A DNA stretch of 64,000 bases from Algoriphagus yeomjeoni (GCF_003259505.1 NZ_QLLK01000007.1:124001-188000), one strand, 5' to 3'; positions 33,429 through 43,299 are shown, numbered from the stretch's first letter. The notes: generated by a model from the letters alone, not told the origin. Numbers and translations: made by a program.

Positions 33429-35801
33429 CTATTCACTTTTCAAACTCTTCACCGGATTCATTCTTGCTGCTCGAAAGGCTTCGATTCCCACAGTCAGCAT
33501 CGCGACCCCTATTCCCAAAACTGCCGTGAGAGCAAAGAACCACCATTGAATTTCGATCTGATAAGCGAATTCCCTTAACCAGATCTGTACCCCGAAATAA
33601 CTAACAGGAAAAGCGATCAGAATGGCAATCAAAACCATCTTAATAAAATCCACAGACAGCAACTTCACAATCCCAAATATGGATGCGCCTATCACCTTAC
33701 GGACTCCTATTTCCTTCACTCTGGATTCCGTATTGAAAGCAGCTAGTCCAAATAGTCCTATGCAAGAAACAAAGATGGAAAGCACTGCTCCTACAGTCAC
33801 CATTTCCTTCCATTTTGCCTCACTTTCGTAGCGTTTAAAATTATTGAGATCTTCAAAGCTGTAATCAAAAGGCATGTATGGAACGTGCTTTCTGAAAACT
33901 TCCTCAATACCTTTTAAGGTCTCACCCGTATAAGTCGGATTCAACTTTAGGAAAAAAGACTGAAGCCTGTAGTCTGGATCTTGAGTAAGTACAAGAGGTG
34001 CAATTTTCTCCCTTAGCGAGGCGTAATGATAGTCTTTAATCACACCCACTATGGTCATTTTCTTATTCTTCCATTCGAAATTAACCTCCTTCCCTACTGC
34101 TTCATTCCATCCCATTTCCTGTAGGAAAGCCTCATTCACTATGATAGATTCCGTAGGATCTGAAGGGAAATCTGAAGAAAAATTTCTCCCCTCCACCACA
34201 GGTATTTCCATAGTGGACAAAAACTTTTCGTCCACACCTATATACCCAAAATTAACTGATTCCTCACCTATTTTAGCTCCTGTACCATTATAATTACCAT
34301 TGAAAATGCCTACGGATTCTATTCCCGGCAAGGCTTCAAATTCCTGTTGAATGACTTTCAGGTCAGTTTTCACACCTCTGAAACCATTGAGGCGCACAAG
34401 ATTTTGGTCATTGTAGCCTAAGTCAACTGTAGTGAGGTAATTGAACTGGGAGAAAATCACGATGGTACCCACCACCAGGCAAATCGACAAAGTAAACTGA
34501 AAGACTACCAACCCCTTACTGATGAAGCTTTGCCGTACCAGTTTCCCCCTTTGATACAGGCTTTTTGAAGGACTAAACCCAGATAGAACTACCGCTGGAT
34601 AAAAACCTGCAATCAGCGCAGTAGCCAAAAAAAGAGCAGTAAACAAGCCTATTAACTTGATATTCAACAAATAAGAAAAAGCCAGGTGTTTATTGGAAAG
34701 TTCATTGAAAGTCGGTAAGACTAGCTGCGTCAGTATAAATGCCAAAAGAAAAGCAATAAATGTGAGAAAGAAAGACTCGGTCAAAAATTGGGATATCAAT
34801 TGCTTACGCTTGCCGCCCACGACTTTCCTGATTCCAACTTCTTTGGCACGCTTGAGCGATCTCGCCACGGCAAGATTGATGAAATTGATACAGGCAATTG
34901 CCAAGATGAACAGACCGATTGCTCCCAATATGTAAGAATAGATCGGGTTACTGCCATAGGTCAGTCCGTTACGATGCCCTGCTAAGTTGGCATCGAGATG
35001 AATATCCAAAAAGGGCTGAAGGCCAAAACTCACTTGCTGTCCCTCCCCAGGAGCATCCCCTTCCGTTGTATTGGCAGCGAAAACCCGATCCATTTTCGCA
35101 CCTAGTTCATGATAGTCCGCCCGGTGATCGAGTAAAACAAACGTATTCATATAAAATCCCATCCAAGCGGAATCCGTCCAGCCTTTTGATTCCTGGAATT
35201 GAAAGGATATAATGCTGTCAAACTGAATGGAGGAGTTTTGGGGAATGGATTTGGCTACTCCGGATACGGTAAAAGGCTCAAAATCATCTCCCAATTTGAT
35301 CTCTATAACTTTACCAATCACGTCCATCGTACCAAAATAAGATTCAGCCATATCTTCCGTCAGCACGATCGATCCGATATCAGACAGCACTCTATCTGCA
35401 TCCCCGATTAACAAGGGAAAACTGAAGACCTTGAAAAAGCCAGGATCAGCAAAAAGCACCTGAGAGGAAAGCAATTCCCCATCCTTTCTGAAGACAGTCT
35501 CCTGAGACTGTGTCCGGATGGCTTCTCTGATTTCGGGGATCTCCATCTTGAAACTTGGTCCGTGGATAGCATTGGTACTGGCAATGGTTGAGGTATCCTG
35601 GTCCGAGGCAAAGGTCACCTTGATTCGGTAGAGGTCAGCTCCCTGCTCCTGAAATCGATCAAAACTTGCTTCATCCGTGATATACAGTAGAATTAGCATA
35701 CAGCAAGTCAGTCCTAATGCCAATCCTCCTACATTTATCAAAGAAAAGACCTTGCTTCTAAGCAAGTTTCTCCAGGCGATTTTCAGGTAGTTTTTCCACA
35801 T
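33429..35801 (-). CDS. FtsX/MacB-type ABC transporter permease (stand-alone)
   Basis: A 790-residue membrane protein of the Bacteroidota double-permease type: N-terminal helix (about 20-42), periplasmic MacB-PCD domain, FtsX block with RSLKRAKEVGIRKVVGGKRKQLISQFLTESF (about 315-345) and helices to about 450, second MacB-PCD domain, and a second FtsX block with ESRVKEIGVRKVIGAS (about 690) ending in RAARMNPVKSLKSE. Such proteins need an ATPase, usually LolD/MacB-like; none is near. They have been called antimicrobial-peptide or macrolide exporters by similarity only. The upstream gap to permease 2 is 220 bp and contains repeat tracts, so cotranscription is possible. Confidence 0.9.
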   Translation of the reverse strand: MWKNYLKIAWRNLLRSKVFSLINVGGLALGLTCCMLILLYITDEASFDRFQEQGADLYRIKVTFASDQDTSTIASTNAIHGPSFKMEIPEIREAIRTQSQETVFRKDGELLSSQVLFADPGFFKVFSFPLLIGDADRVLSDIGSIVLTEDMAESYFGTMDVIGKVIEIKLGDDFEPFTVSGVAKSIPQNSSIQFDSIISFQFQESKGWTDSAWMGFYMNTFVLLDHRADYHELGAKMDRVFAANTTEGDAPGEGQQVSFGLQPFLDIHLDANLAGHRNGLTYGSNPIYSYILGAIGLFILAIACINFINLAVARSLKRAKEVGIRKVVGGKRKQLISQFLTESFFLTFIAFLLAFILTQLVLPTFNELSNKHLAFSYLLNIKLIGLFTALFLATALIAGFYPAVVLSGFSPSKSLYQRGKLVRQSFISKGLVVFQFTLSICLVVGTIVIFSQFNYLTTVDLGYNDQNLVRLNGFRGVKTDLKVIQQEFEALPGIESVGIFNGNYNGTGAKIGEESVNFGYIGVDEKFLSTMEIPVVEGRNFSSDFPSDPTESIIVNEAFLQEMGWNEAVGKEVNFEWKNKKMTIVGVIKDYHYASLREKIAPLVLTQDPDYRLQSFFLKLNPTYTGETLKGIEEVFRKHVPYMPFDYSFEDLNNFKRYESEAKWKEMVTVGAVLSIFVSCIGLFGLAAFNTESRVKEIGVRKVIGASIFGIVKLLSVDFIKMVLIAILIAFPVSYFGVQIWLREFAYQIEIQWWFFALTAVLGIGVAMLTVGIEAFRAARMNPVKSLKSE

Positions 35802-36021
35802 TTGTTTTAAGATTGAAAGATTGGAAAATTAAAATATTGGAAGATTAGGAGTTCAGACAGTTTTAAGGTGTCATCCTGAACAAAGTAGAAAGTTGTAAAG
35901 TGTTTCAGACTGAGCGAAGCAGAAGTCTTGATTCTTGGTTCTAGACTTTTGACTCTTGGCTCTAATCTTGGTTCTAGACTCTTGCTCCTTATGTCTTGAT
36001 ACTATCTAATTGCTACTATAA
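35802..36021. repeat. Paired intergenic tracts between permease genes
   Basis: GATTGAAAGATTGGAAAATT words (35811-35852), TCCTGAACAAAGTAGAAAG and CTGAGCGAAGCAGAAG words (35873-35925), and CTTGATTCTTGGTTCTAGAC words (35927-36005). The GATTGG tract is next to the permease start and the CTTGATTC tract next to the other permease stop, as in the other gaps of this region. Confidence 0.5.
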
Positions 36022-38382
36022 TCACTCGCTCTTCAGCGTCCTTGCCGGATTCGTCAGCGCTGCTTTGATCGATTGGAAGCCTACCGTAAACAATGCGATA
36101 AGCATCGTGACCGTACCTGTGGCGACAAAAACCCACCATTCAATTCCCACACTGTATTGATAATCCTGGAGCCATTGATCCATAATATACCAAGCAATAG
36201 GAACAGAAAGCAGAAAGGCAATCCCGACAAGCTTTAGGAAATCCTTAGAAAGCAATAGAGATATACTGCCCACACTCGCTCCTAAGACTTTTCTTACTCC
36301 TATTTCTTTCAGACGGTTGGCCGTCATGTAAGTAGAAAGTCCAAATAGACCCAAACAGGAAATAACTATAGTCAGAATGGTAAAGACTAAGGAAAGCTTC
36401 GCCGTTCTAGCGGTATCATCAAATTTCCTAGCATATTGCTCATCGGCAAATTGGTATTCAAATGGAAAATTTGGATTGAACTCTTCAAATACACCCTGAA
36501 CTTTCGCTAGATTATCAGCGACAGGCTGATCGGGATTGAGACGGATATGCAGCGAAGTGAACCAGGAAGATGGCCCAAATACCATCAAAGGATTCACAGG
36601 ATCATAAGGGGATTCAAAAATAAAATCCTCAATAATCCCTACGACGGTATAGTTATCTTCTCCATCTGAGACTATTTGACCTACAGGATTTTCCAATCCC
36701 ATTTTTCTTACCGCTGTTTCATTCAATAAAATTGCAGTAGAATCACTAGCGAATTCATAAATATCTATATCCCTACCTTCTACTAACTTGGTCCCCATTA
36801 CTTTCATGAAATCAGCATCTGCACTAAACCGTATGAAATCAAGCTTCTCATCTTCAGGCGTGCTTCCTTCCCACGAGTATCCCCAGCCATCGCTGTAGCG
36901 CTGGGTAATCGGACTCATCGATTTCGTGACTGCAAGACTGGAGCCACTAGAAAGAAGGGCTTGTTTGATTGCTCCATAATGCTTCTCTATATCACCTTGC
37001 ATGGAGATGTAGATGAGATTGTCCTGGTTATAACCCAACTCACGGTTTTGAGCATGACTTATTTGACGCTGGATGATAATCGTAGAGACGATTAGAATAA
37101 TAGCAAAGCTAAACTGGATCACGACCAGTATTTTTCTTGGATTCACCGCCGAGGCAGCAGAACGAAAAGTTCCTTTCAGCACATTCACTGGACTAAAAGA
37201 CGATAGAAAAAATGCAGGATAACTGCCAGCCAAAAGCCCAGTAAGCAATATAAAGCTGATCAACTGAAGCCAGAAAATCATATTGCTGTATGGAAGAAAT
37301 AGCTGCTTGCCAATCAGGGTATTAAAGGAAGGAAGTGCCAGCTCTACCAAGAGAATTGCCAGAACACCTGCAATCAACGCTATCAGCGTGCTTTCTCCGA
37401 TGAACTGTGCGATAAGAGAAGTTTTTCTGGCACCGACCACTTTTCTCAACCCTACTTCCTTGGCTCTCTTTTCACTTCTAGCCGTGCTCAAATTCATAAA
37501 GTTGATACAGGCAATGACCAGAATAAACAATGCGATAAAGCCAAACATGCGAACAGTTACAATCCTACCCCCTACGAGCTTGCCATTTTCGCTTTTTCCA
37601 TATAGATGTATCTGTGAAAGCGGGTAGCTAAACACATCTGCGGTGTTCTCCCCGTTGGTATGTTCCTTGGTGATATTTATGACCTTCTCGTTGAATGCCT
37701 CATGGGAAGCATTTTCTGTGAGCAACACATAGTTTTCGACGGAATTATTTCCCCACCATTCATCATCCCAGCCAAGTTTTTTCATGTAGGCCCAAGACAG
37801 AAAGTAGTCCGACTGAAAGCGGGTATTGTTTGGTAAATTCTCCAGCACTCCTGTTACGGTGAAAATATCCGTACTATCGATCTTGACCGTTTGCCCCACC
37901 GCCATCTCAGTACCAAACAGTTTTTTGGCAAAATCTTCCGTGACCACCATGTTATACGGGTCTTCCAAAGCAGTAGAACTATTGCCTTGCAGCATAGGGA
38001 AATCAAAAACCTCCAAAAACTCAGGATCGATAAAAGAACCTGATTCGTTCATTTTTTTATCTCCAACAGTAAATAGGAAATTGGCAAAATTGATCCGAAC
38101 TGCATGCTCTACTTCAGGATAATCCTTCGCTAAGGTTGGACCCATTATTTTGGGAGTCGTTCCCCATGCCCATAGTTCACCGCTAAATGTATCTCTGTTA
38201 TACATTCGATAGATTCGGTCTGATTTGGGATGCTCCCGATCCATGCTAACCTCATTTTGGATCCATAGCAAAATCAGAATAGCAGACGCCATCCCAATAC
38301 CCAATCCTCCGATATTGATGAAAGCATAACCTTTACTTCTAAGGATATTTCTCCAGGCGATTTTAAAGTAGTTTTTGAGCAT
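36022..38382 (-). CDS. FtsX/MacB-type ABC transporter permease (stand-alone)
   Basis: A 786-residue paralogue with the same double layout: N-terminal helix, MacB-PCD, first FtsX block with RSEKRAKEVGLRKVVGARKTSLIAQFIGEST (about 300-330), second MacB-PCD, second FtsX block with NRLKEIGVRKVLGASVGSISLLLSKDFLKLVGIAFLL, and the end AALTNPARTLKSE. Of the two adjacent permeases this is the promoter-proximal one; a TGGCACAAAAGTAGAT element and a CGGACA-N4-TGTCCG dyad lie in the 426-bp gap upstream. No ATPase or MFP subunit accompanies it. Confidence 0.9.
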   Translation of the reverse strand: MLKNYFKIAWRNILRSKGYAFINIGGLGIGMASAILILLWIQNEVSMDREHPKSDRIYRMYNRDTFSGELWAWGTTPKIMGPTLAKDYPEVEHAVRINFANFLFTVGDKKMNESGSFIDPEFLEVFDFPMLQGNSSTALEDPYNMVVTEDFAKKLFGTEMAVGQTVKIDSTDIFTVTGVLENLPNNTRFQSDYFLSWAYMKKLGWDDEWWGNNSVENYVLLTENASHEAFNEKVINITKEHTNGENTADVFSYPLSQIHLYGKSENGKLVGGRIVTVRMFGFIALFILVIACINFMNLSTARSEKRAKEVGLRKVVGARKTSLIAQFIGESTLIALIAGVLAILLVELALPSFNTLIGKQLFLPYSNMIFWLQLISFILLTGLLAGSYPAFFLSSFSPVNVLKGTFRSAASAVNPRKILVVIQFSFAIILIVSTIIIQRQISHAQNRELGYNQDNLIYISMQGDIEKHYGAIKQALLSSGSSLAVTKSMSPITQRYSDGWGYSWEGSTPEDEKLDFIRFSADADFMKVMGTKLVEGRDIDIYEFASDSTAILLNETAVRKMGLENPVGQIVSDGEDNYTVVGIIEDFIFESPYDPVNPLMVFGPSSWFTSLHIRLNPDQPVADNLAKVQGVFEEFNPNFPFEYQFADEQYARKFDDTARTAKLSLVFTILTIVISCLGLFGLSTYMTANRLKEIGVRKVLGASVGSISLLLSKDFLKLVGIAFLLSVPIAWYIMDQWLQDYQYSVGIEWWVFVATGTVTMLIALFTVGFQSIKAALTNPARTLKSE

Positions 38383-38557
38383 TTTTTAGGAGGATTGGAA
38401 AATTTTAAAAATTGAAGATTGGAAGATTTTGGGTTTAGAAGTTTAAGGTTGGAAGGAGGGAAAGTATTCCTAGTCTTAGTTTATCCTTCTTATTGTCCTA
38501 ATATATAATGTCTCATGTCTTGACTCTTGATACTTGTGTCTTGATACTAGCTACTTA

Positions 38558-38573
38558 ATCTACTTTTGTGCCA
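38558..38573 (-). promoter_or_regulatory. Possible sigma-54 promoter (TGGCACAAAAGTAGAT)
   Basis: A perfect -24 TGGCAC with GG-N10-GA spacing; the -12 box has GA instead of the usual GC, so it is weak there. It lies 176 bp before the permease 2 start, with the dyad 63 bp upstream of the GG. Confidence 0.35.
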
Positions 38574-38634
38574 CTAAAAAATTACTCTAGATCGCTCAAA
38601 AAGGGCTTTTTGTTGATTTTATGATTTTAAAGCA

Positions 38635-38650
38635 CGGACAGTTTTGTCCG
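38635..38650. promoter_or_regulatory. Perfect dyad CGGACA-GTTT-TGTCCG
   Basis: A 6+6 perfect inverted repeat with 4-base spacer. Close relatives lie at 32814-32829 and, as TGTTCG-N4-CGGACA with inverted arms, at 46935-46950. Placed like an enhancer for a sigma-54 activator. Confidence 0.5.
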
Positions 38651-38808
38651 CTGGTGGGCAAATGTACCAATGAGGAAAGTGGCGAGGTTTTAAGGTTGTA
38701 AAAAACCCTTAGCCTCAGGTTACCCTGATTCTCCTCTTTATTTCTAAAATCTGAGGTCTTGAATCTTGGTCCTTTGTTCTAGAACTTTTGCTACTTGATG
38801 CTTCTTAC

Positions 38809-39828
38809 TCAAACAATCTCTTCAACTTCCTTATTCCCCTGAAAACTATACAAAAGATAAAAAAGCGAAGGCAAAATAAACAAGCTCCCAATCAGAAGTG
38901 CCCAGGCCAAGGTATCAATTGGTTTGCCAATAGCCGCGGAATTAAAAACAGACAGGTTCTCTCCTGATTTGGTAATAATAAGGTCCGGAAAATAATGATA
39001 GCCGAAAGCAAGCAAAATTGCAGTGACCACAAACCCACTTAGAAAGCGAACGAGAATCGTATTTCCCTCTCCTAATTTCACCCAAAGTAAAGCTATTGCC
39101 AGAGTGGCCAAGACCAACGTAACTAAAGTAATCCATTCTGTAAGAATCAAGCCAACCAAAGGCACATCATCAATAATCGAAGCAGCAAAAACCAATCCGC
39201 CTGCCAGCACTGTGAATAGGATAAATAGCTTTGCTTTTCCTACAACCACATTCTTGACTTCATGCTTTTTGGCCTCGCCAACCAAGAATACAGAAGCTAA
39301 AAATCCACAAATAGCCACGGTAAAAATAGCAACAGCTACACTGAATAAATTGAACCAAGGTTGAATGTAAGCTTCATAAAATCCATCAGCTTCTGGATCT
39401 ATCTGCCCGCCAACTGCAGCTCCGAAAATCAACCCAAGAAAGAAAGGCGTGATAAAGCTGGAATAAGTGAAAATGAAATTATAGACTTTCTGCATTTCAT
39501 CCTGATATGCATCGTAATGTCTGAAAACGAAGGCTGTTCCACGACCAATGATCCCGATCAGCATCAGTGCCAGTGGAATATGCAAATGTACCGAAAGAGT
39601 TGTATAAATAGGCGGAAAACCCACAAATAGAATCACAATGGCAATAATCAGCCACATGTGGTTGGCCTCCCAAATCGGCCCGATCGTCTTGTAAGTTGTA
39701 TTTCGAAGCTCATCCCGAAAAGACGCAGGTGTGAAAATCTCCAAAATCCCAGCACCAAAATCTGCTCCACCCAAAATCACATAGAGTAGAATTGATAAAA
39801 AGAGAAAAATGATAACTACGTAAAGCAT
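38809..39828 (-). CDS. cydB: Cytochrome bd ubiquinol oxidase subunit II
   Basis: Subunit II of the terminal quinol oxidase. 339 residues with eight or nine hydrophobic helices; LGGADFGAGILEIF near residue 20, GPIWEANHMWLIIAIVILFVGFPPIYTTLS near 52, GRGTAFVFRHYD near 96. The start lies 9 bp after the cydA stop (39838), so it is the second gene of a cydAB operon. Low-oxygen respiration with high oxygen affinity is the family role; no cydX-like small gene was found beside it. Confidence 0.96.
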   Translation of the reverse strand: MLYVVIIFLFLSILLYVILGGADFGAGILEIFTPASFRDELRNTTYKTIGPIWEANHMWLIIAIVILFVGFPPIYTTLSVHLHIPLALMLIGIIGRGTAFVFRHYDAYQDEMQKVYNFIFTYSSFITPFFLGLIFGAAVGGQIDPEADGFYEAYIQPWFNLFSVAVAIFTVAICGFLASVFLVGEAKKHEVKNVVVGKAKLFILFTVLAGGLVFAASIIDDVPLVGLILTEWITLVTLVLATLAIALLWVKLGEGNTILVRFLSGFVVTAILLAFGYHYFPDLIITKSGENLSVFNSAAIGKPIDTLAWALLIGSLFILPSLFYLLYSFQGNKEVEEIV

Positions 39829-39837
39829 AAGTTCAAT

Positions 39838-41169
39838 TTAATAGTCAATCGATACGTTAGAATTCTCTTTCAAAGATGCTGGCACGGCTTTGATCTGTCT
39901 ATAGAGCAAGAAAGAAACTATTGCCGCAAGCGAAACATAAATAGCCGTAAATATGAAAAAGGAATATTTGATACCAGGAATAGGCGTTACGGCATCCTTG
40001 GTCAGCATGATTTCATAAATGATCCAAGGCTGTCGTCCCACTTCAGTCACTGTCCAACCTGCCTCCAAAGCAATAAATCCCAGCGGTGTCGCCACTACAA
40101 ATAGCCAAAGGAACCAACGCTGAACTTGCCAGTTTTTCTTTTTCCAAAGGGAAATAAAATAGAGCAAACTCAAGCCAACCAACATCATCCCCAGCCCCAC
40201 CATGATTTGGAAAGCATAATGAACCACGGCTACTGGCGGGTGATGTTCCTCAGGAAACTGATCCAAACCAATCACTTCCGCATCAAAATCCCCATGGGCC
40301 AAGAAACTTAAGGCTCCGGGAATCTCAATCGCATAATTCACTTCTTTCGCTTCTTCATCAGGAATCCCTCCGATGATCAAAGGCGCGGACTTACTTGTTT
40401 CAAAATGAGCTTCCATTGCCGCTAATTTCGCAGGCTGACGTACCGCAATATCCTTAGCAGAAATATCTCCGGAAATAGGCTGAAGCAAGGCCGCAACAGC
40501 TCCAAAGACTAATGCGATAGTAAAAGCTTTACGGTGAAATTCCTGATTCTGACCCTTCAGAATCATGTAGGCGTGAATTCCAGCAACCGCAAAACCTGTG
40601 GCTGTGAATGCTGCCAATGTCATGTGTAATGCTTGAGTAAACCAAGCATCGTTGAACATGGCAGCGATCGGATCTATATTGAGAAACTTGCCGTCCACAT
40701 AATCAAAACCGCTTGGACTATTCATCCAACCGTTCGCAGCGACAACCAAAATCCCAGATGCGAGTCCGCTTACTCCCACCACTACTCCAGTAAACCAGTG
40801 AAACCAAGGTTTAAATTTGCCCCAACCGTAAAGAAAGAATCCCAAGGCAATCGCTTCAATAAAAAATGCCGTTCCCTCCAAAGAAAAAGGCATTCCGAAA
40901 ATAGGTCCTGCATGAAGCATAAATTCCGGCCAAAGCAAACCCAGTTCAAAGGAAAGCATGGTACCGGACACTGCTCCTGTCACAAAGAAAATAGCAACTC
41001 CTTTGCTCCAAGCCTTGGTCAGATCCTTGTAAAGTGAATTTCCTGTTTTTAAATATTTAAAATGGGAAGTCGCCATGAAGAATGGCATCACCATGCCAAT
41101 ACAGGCGAAAATAATATGGAAACCCAGAGAAAGAGCCATCTGGGAACGAGCAGCAAAAAGATCTTCCAT
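39838..41169 (-). CDS. cydA: Cytochrome bd ubiquinol oxidase subunit I
   Basis: 443 residues from the ATG at 41169 (MEDLFAARSQMALSLGFHIIFACIGM, the normal CydA start); a TTG ten codons earlier is not used. His in LGFHIIF and the GRQPWIIYEIM motif mark haem ligand and quinol-oxidation regions. The segment between helices VI and VII is short, so it belongs to the short-Q-loop class. It forms cydAB with the next gene; the imperfect TTGATTCAGTCAA (41184-41196) 15 bp before the ATG is only a possible regulator site. Confidence 0.95.
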   Translation of the reverse strand: MEDLFAARSQMALSLGFHIIFACIGMVMPFFMATSHFKYLKTGNSLYKDLTKAWSKGVAIFFVTGAVSGTMLSFELGLLWPEFMLHAGPIFGMPFSLEGTAFFIEAIALGFFLYGWGKFKPWFHWFTGVVVGVSGLASGILVVAANGWMNSPSGFDYVDGKFLNIDPIAAMFNDAWFTQALHMTLAAFTATGFAVAGIHAYMILKGQNQEFHRKAFTIALVFGAVAALLQPISGDISAKDIAVRQPAKLAAMEAHFETSKSAPLIIGGIPDEEAKEVNYAIEIPGALSFLAHGDFDAEVIGLDQFPEEHHPPVAVVHYAFQIMVGLGMMLVGLSLLYFISLWKKKNWQVQRWFLWLFVVATPLGFIALEAGWTVTEVGRQPWIIYEIMLTKDAVTPIPGIKYSFFIFTAIYVSLAAIVSFLLYRQIKAVPASLKENSNVSIDY

Positions 41170-41441
41170 GCACACTACTTGGTTTGATTCAGTCAACAAT
41201 AATAGACTGAAAGTGTAAAACTAGTCATAGAATTGACGCTGAAATAAGGCGATTAGTTCAAGTTTGATGAATTAAAATTCACCTATAGATGAACCCCAGC
41301 AGTCCCTCACAGATATACAATTATTTGGGACCAAAATAAGAAATAAGCTTCTGTAGATTTTTCACTTTTTATCCATAATCAGTGGTCTGAATAATGGATT
41401 TTTGACATTATTCTGTAGATTAATTGCAAAAAAATATTTTT

Positions 41442-42428
41442 ATGTACGTAAAACGGTATTACAGTTTTTGGATGACAGTTCGCTGGTCCAAATATTCATT
41501 AATGTATGGAGTACTTTATTCTTTCGTAGTCATCGTATTGTATGAGATTACCTCGATACCATTTTCTCTCCCCTGGCAGCCGATATCAGTCATCGGTATT
41601 GCAGTAGCCTTTTTCTTGGGCTTCAAAAATAACAGCTCCTACGATCGAACTTGGGAAGCAAGAAAAATCTGGGGAGCAATAGTCAATGACAGCAGAACTT
41701 TTGCCACTGCTATTCTCAGTCTGCCCAATCCTGATTTGCCCAAAGAGGAAAGAAAGAAAATTATATACAGGCACCTCGCTTGGCTTCTTGCTCTGAAACA
41801 TGTGATGCGGAAGGAAAAAACTTGGGAGCATAATTTACCTGTAGAAAAACTGGTTTTCATTCCTGGTTTCATCAAGGAATATTATGACGGCATTTTTGCT
41901 GAAATCGAAAAATACCTCTCTGAAGAAGAGCTAACTACCATCAGGGACAATTCAAACATTCCATCTCAGTTGCTAAAAATCCAAAGCAAGGAAATCGCTG
42001 AATTGAAGGAAAAAGGCTTTATCTCTGATTATAAGCAAGTTTGGATACATCAGATAATATCGAATTTCTACACACATCAAGGCATGAGTGAGCGGATCAA
42101 GAATTTTCCTTTTCCTAGACAATATGCTTCCACTGGACTTTGGATTACTTATATATTTTGTGCGTTGATTCCCTTTGGTTTACTAGATATTTTCGCCCAA
42201 AGCACCGCATTGCATTATTGGTTGACTATCCCATTTTCTGCTATTATTATTTGGACATTCTTTGTAGTAGATAGAATCGGTGATTACTCAGAAAATCCAT
42301 TCGAAGGAGGCTACAATGATGTTCCTATTTCTTCCATTTCCCGAGCAATAGAAATTGATCTGCTCGAAATGCTGGATGAGGAAAATATCCCAGGTCCATA
42401 TCAGTCAGAAAATGGGTTTTTGATGTAA
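41442..42428 (+). CDS. Bestrophin-family (UPF0187) membrane protein
   Basis: 328 residues from the ATG at 41442; the TTG at 41424 adds six residues and is less likely. Family features: MYVKRYYSFWMTVRWSKYSLMYGVLYSF, AVAFFLGFKNNSSYDRTWEARKIWGAIVNDSRTFA (about 50-90), RQYASTGLWITYIFCALIPFGL, and DRIGDYSENPFEGGYNDVPISSISRAIEIDL near the C-terminus. Bacterial homologues form pentameric ion channels; selectivity cannot be read. Divergent from cydAB. Confidence 0.9.
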   Translation: MYVKRYYSFWMTVRWSKYSLMYGVLYSFVVIVLYEITSIPFSLPWQPISVIGIAVAFFLGFKNNSSYDRTWEARKIWGAIVNDSRTFATAILSLPNPDLPKEERKKIIYRHLAWLLALKHVMRKEKTWEHNLPVEKLVFIPGFIKEYYDGIFAEIEKYLSEEELTTIRDNSNIPSQLLKIQSKEIAELKEKGFISDYKQVWIHQIISNFYTHQGMSERIKNFPFPRQYASTGLWITYIFCALIPFGLLDIFAQSTALHYWLTIPFSAIIIWTFFVVDRIGDYSENPFEGGYNDVPISSISRAIEIDLLEMLDEENIPGPYQSENGFLM

Positions 42429-42430
42429 GT

Positions 42431-42490
42431 AAGTTGAGAGGTTGGAAAGTTAAAAGGTTGGAAAGTGGAAGGTGAAAAAGTGGGAAGATA
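42431..42490. repeat. GTTGGAAAGTT word tract
   Basis: Repeated AGTTGAGAGGTTGGAAAGTT and AAAAGGTTGGAAAGTGGAAG words after the bestrophin gene, a relative of the GATTGGAAAATT tracts. Confidence 0.45.
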
Positions 42491-42545
42491 TAATGCACTC
42501 TTCAAGTATTTCGGCGTACCCTTCGGTTAAAAAAAACGAATAAAA

Positions 42546-42578
42546 AAAGTCCCTCAAACTTTGGCTTGAGGGACTTTT
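42546..42578. terminator. Bidirectional rho-independent terminator
   Basis: AAAAGTCCCTCAA (42546-42558) and TTGAGGGACTTTT (42566-42578) with a 7-base loop; A and T runs on both sides allow termination of the bestrophin transcript (plus) and of the GIN-permease-GIN transcript (minus). Confidence 0.92.
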
Positions 42579-42595
42579 GCTTTGATCTAAGCTTT

Positions 42596-43291
42596 TTATC
42601 TTTTTGTAATGCTACTTGAGCCTGATGTTCTAATATTTCCCAACTGTGGAGAACCTGTGTATGTCACATCTCCAGATCCTGAAGAGCTCACTGATAATTT
42701 GCCCAAGTCACCTACATGGGTGTCTCCGGAGCCAGATTTGCCTACAGCCAGCTCCCCTATTGCGAGGCGCTCTCCATTAAAATCACCTGAACCGGATTGC
42801 TTGATTTCAGCTTGATCCACTGACCCGCTTTTGATGGCTATATCTGCCGAACCCGAAATACCTACGGATAGCTTCTTTGCTTCCAGTTTTTCCAAAATAA
42901 TATCTCCAGAGCCAGAAAGTGCCGCGTAGAAAGAATCTGTCATCACAGGTGAAGTAACCTCCATAGATCCTGAACCAGAGCATTTTACTCCTTCAAGTTC
43001 CTTATAAGTGATGAAAAATTTCAATTTGACATTGTTGTAATTTCCTTTTACCAAGCCCACACTGAGGACATCTCCGTCGATTTCAGTTTTCACTTTACTT
43101 AGGTCAACACCTTTAGCTTCGATTCTAACTTCCTCAGAATCACCCTCGGTTAGAATAACTTCCCAGCTTCCGCCAGAGTGAACTTTGGTAAAATGTCCCG
43201 GAGTTCTCGTTTCTGTAGATTGTGCCTGCACGCAGGATGCCATCACCAAAGCGGTCAATGCAAATGCGAAGATTTTTGAATAGATTTTCAT
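42596..43291 (-). CDS. DUF2807 (GIN-domain) secreted protein
   Basis: A 231-residue protein with a signal peptide (FAFALTALVMASCVQAQ). After ETRTPGHFTKVHSGGSWEVILTEGDSEEVRIEA the chain is a beta-solenoid of repeated SGSGS/SGSGD turns: GSGSMEV, SGSGDII, SGSADIA, SGSGDFN, SGSGDTH, SGSGDVT, SGSSSIT. The family, formerly labelled putative autotransporter adhesin head GIN, is common in Bacteroidota and has no proven function. The lipobox-like ASC makes lipidation possible. A 229-residue paralogue lies beyond permease 3, so a GIN-permease-GIN order exists on one strand. Confidence 0.9.
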   Translation of the reverse strand: MKIYSKIFAFALTALVMASCVQAQSTETRTPGHFTKVHSGGSWEVILTEGDSEEVRIEAKGVDLSKVKTEIDGDVLSVGLVKGNYNNVKLKFFITYKELEGVKCSGSGSMEVTSPVMTDSFYAALSGSGDIILEKLEAKKLSVGISGSADIAIKSGSVDQAEIKQSGSGDFNGERLAIGELAVGKSGSGDTHVGDLGKLSVSSSGSGDVTYTGSPQLGNIRTSGSSSITKR

Positions 43292-43299
43292 GGTAATTG

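Larger units (their letters stand above)
38383..38808. other. Gene-free region: repeats, sigma-54-like element and dyad
   Basis: From the permease 2 start outward: GATTGGAAAATT words (38391-38460), CTTGACTCTTGATACTTG words (38519-38555), TGGCAC on the minus strand (38568-38573), dyad 38635-38650, and a CTTGAATCTTGGTCC-type tract (38758-38800) next to cydB's stop. No gene visible. Confidence 0.5.

Noticed and set aside
41184..41196. TTGATTCAGTCAA before cydA as an FNR/CRP-type site
   Set aside because: Half-sites are five bases apart instead of six and only a single copy is seen; support is too thin.
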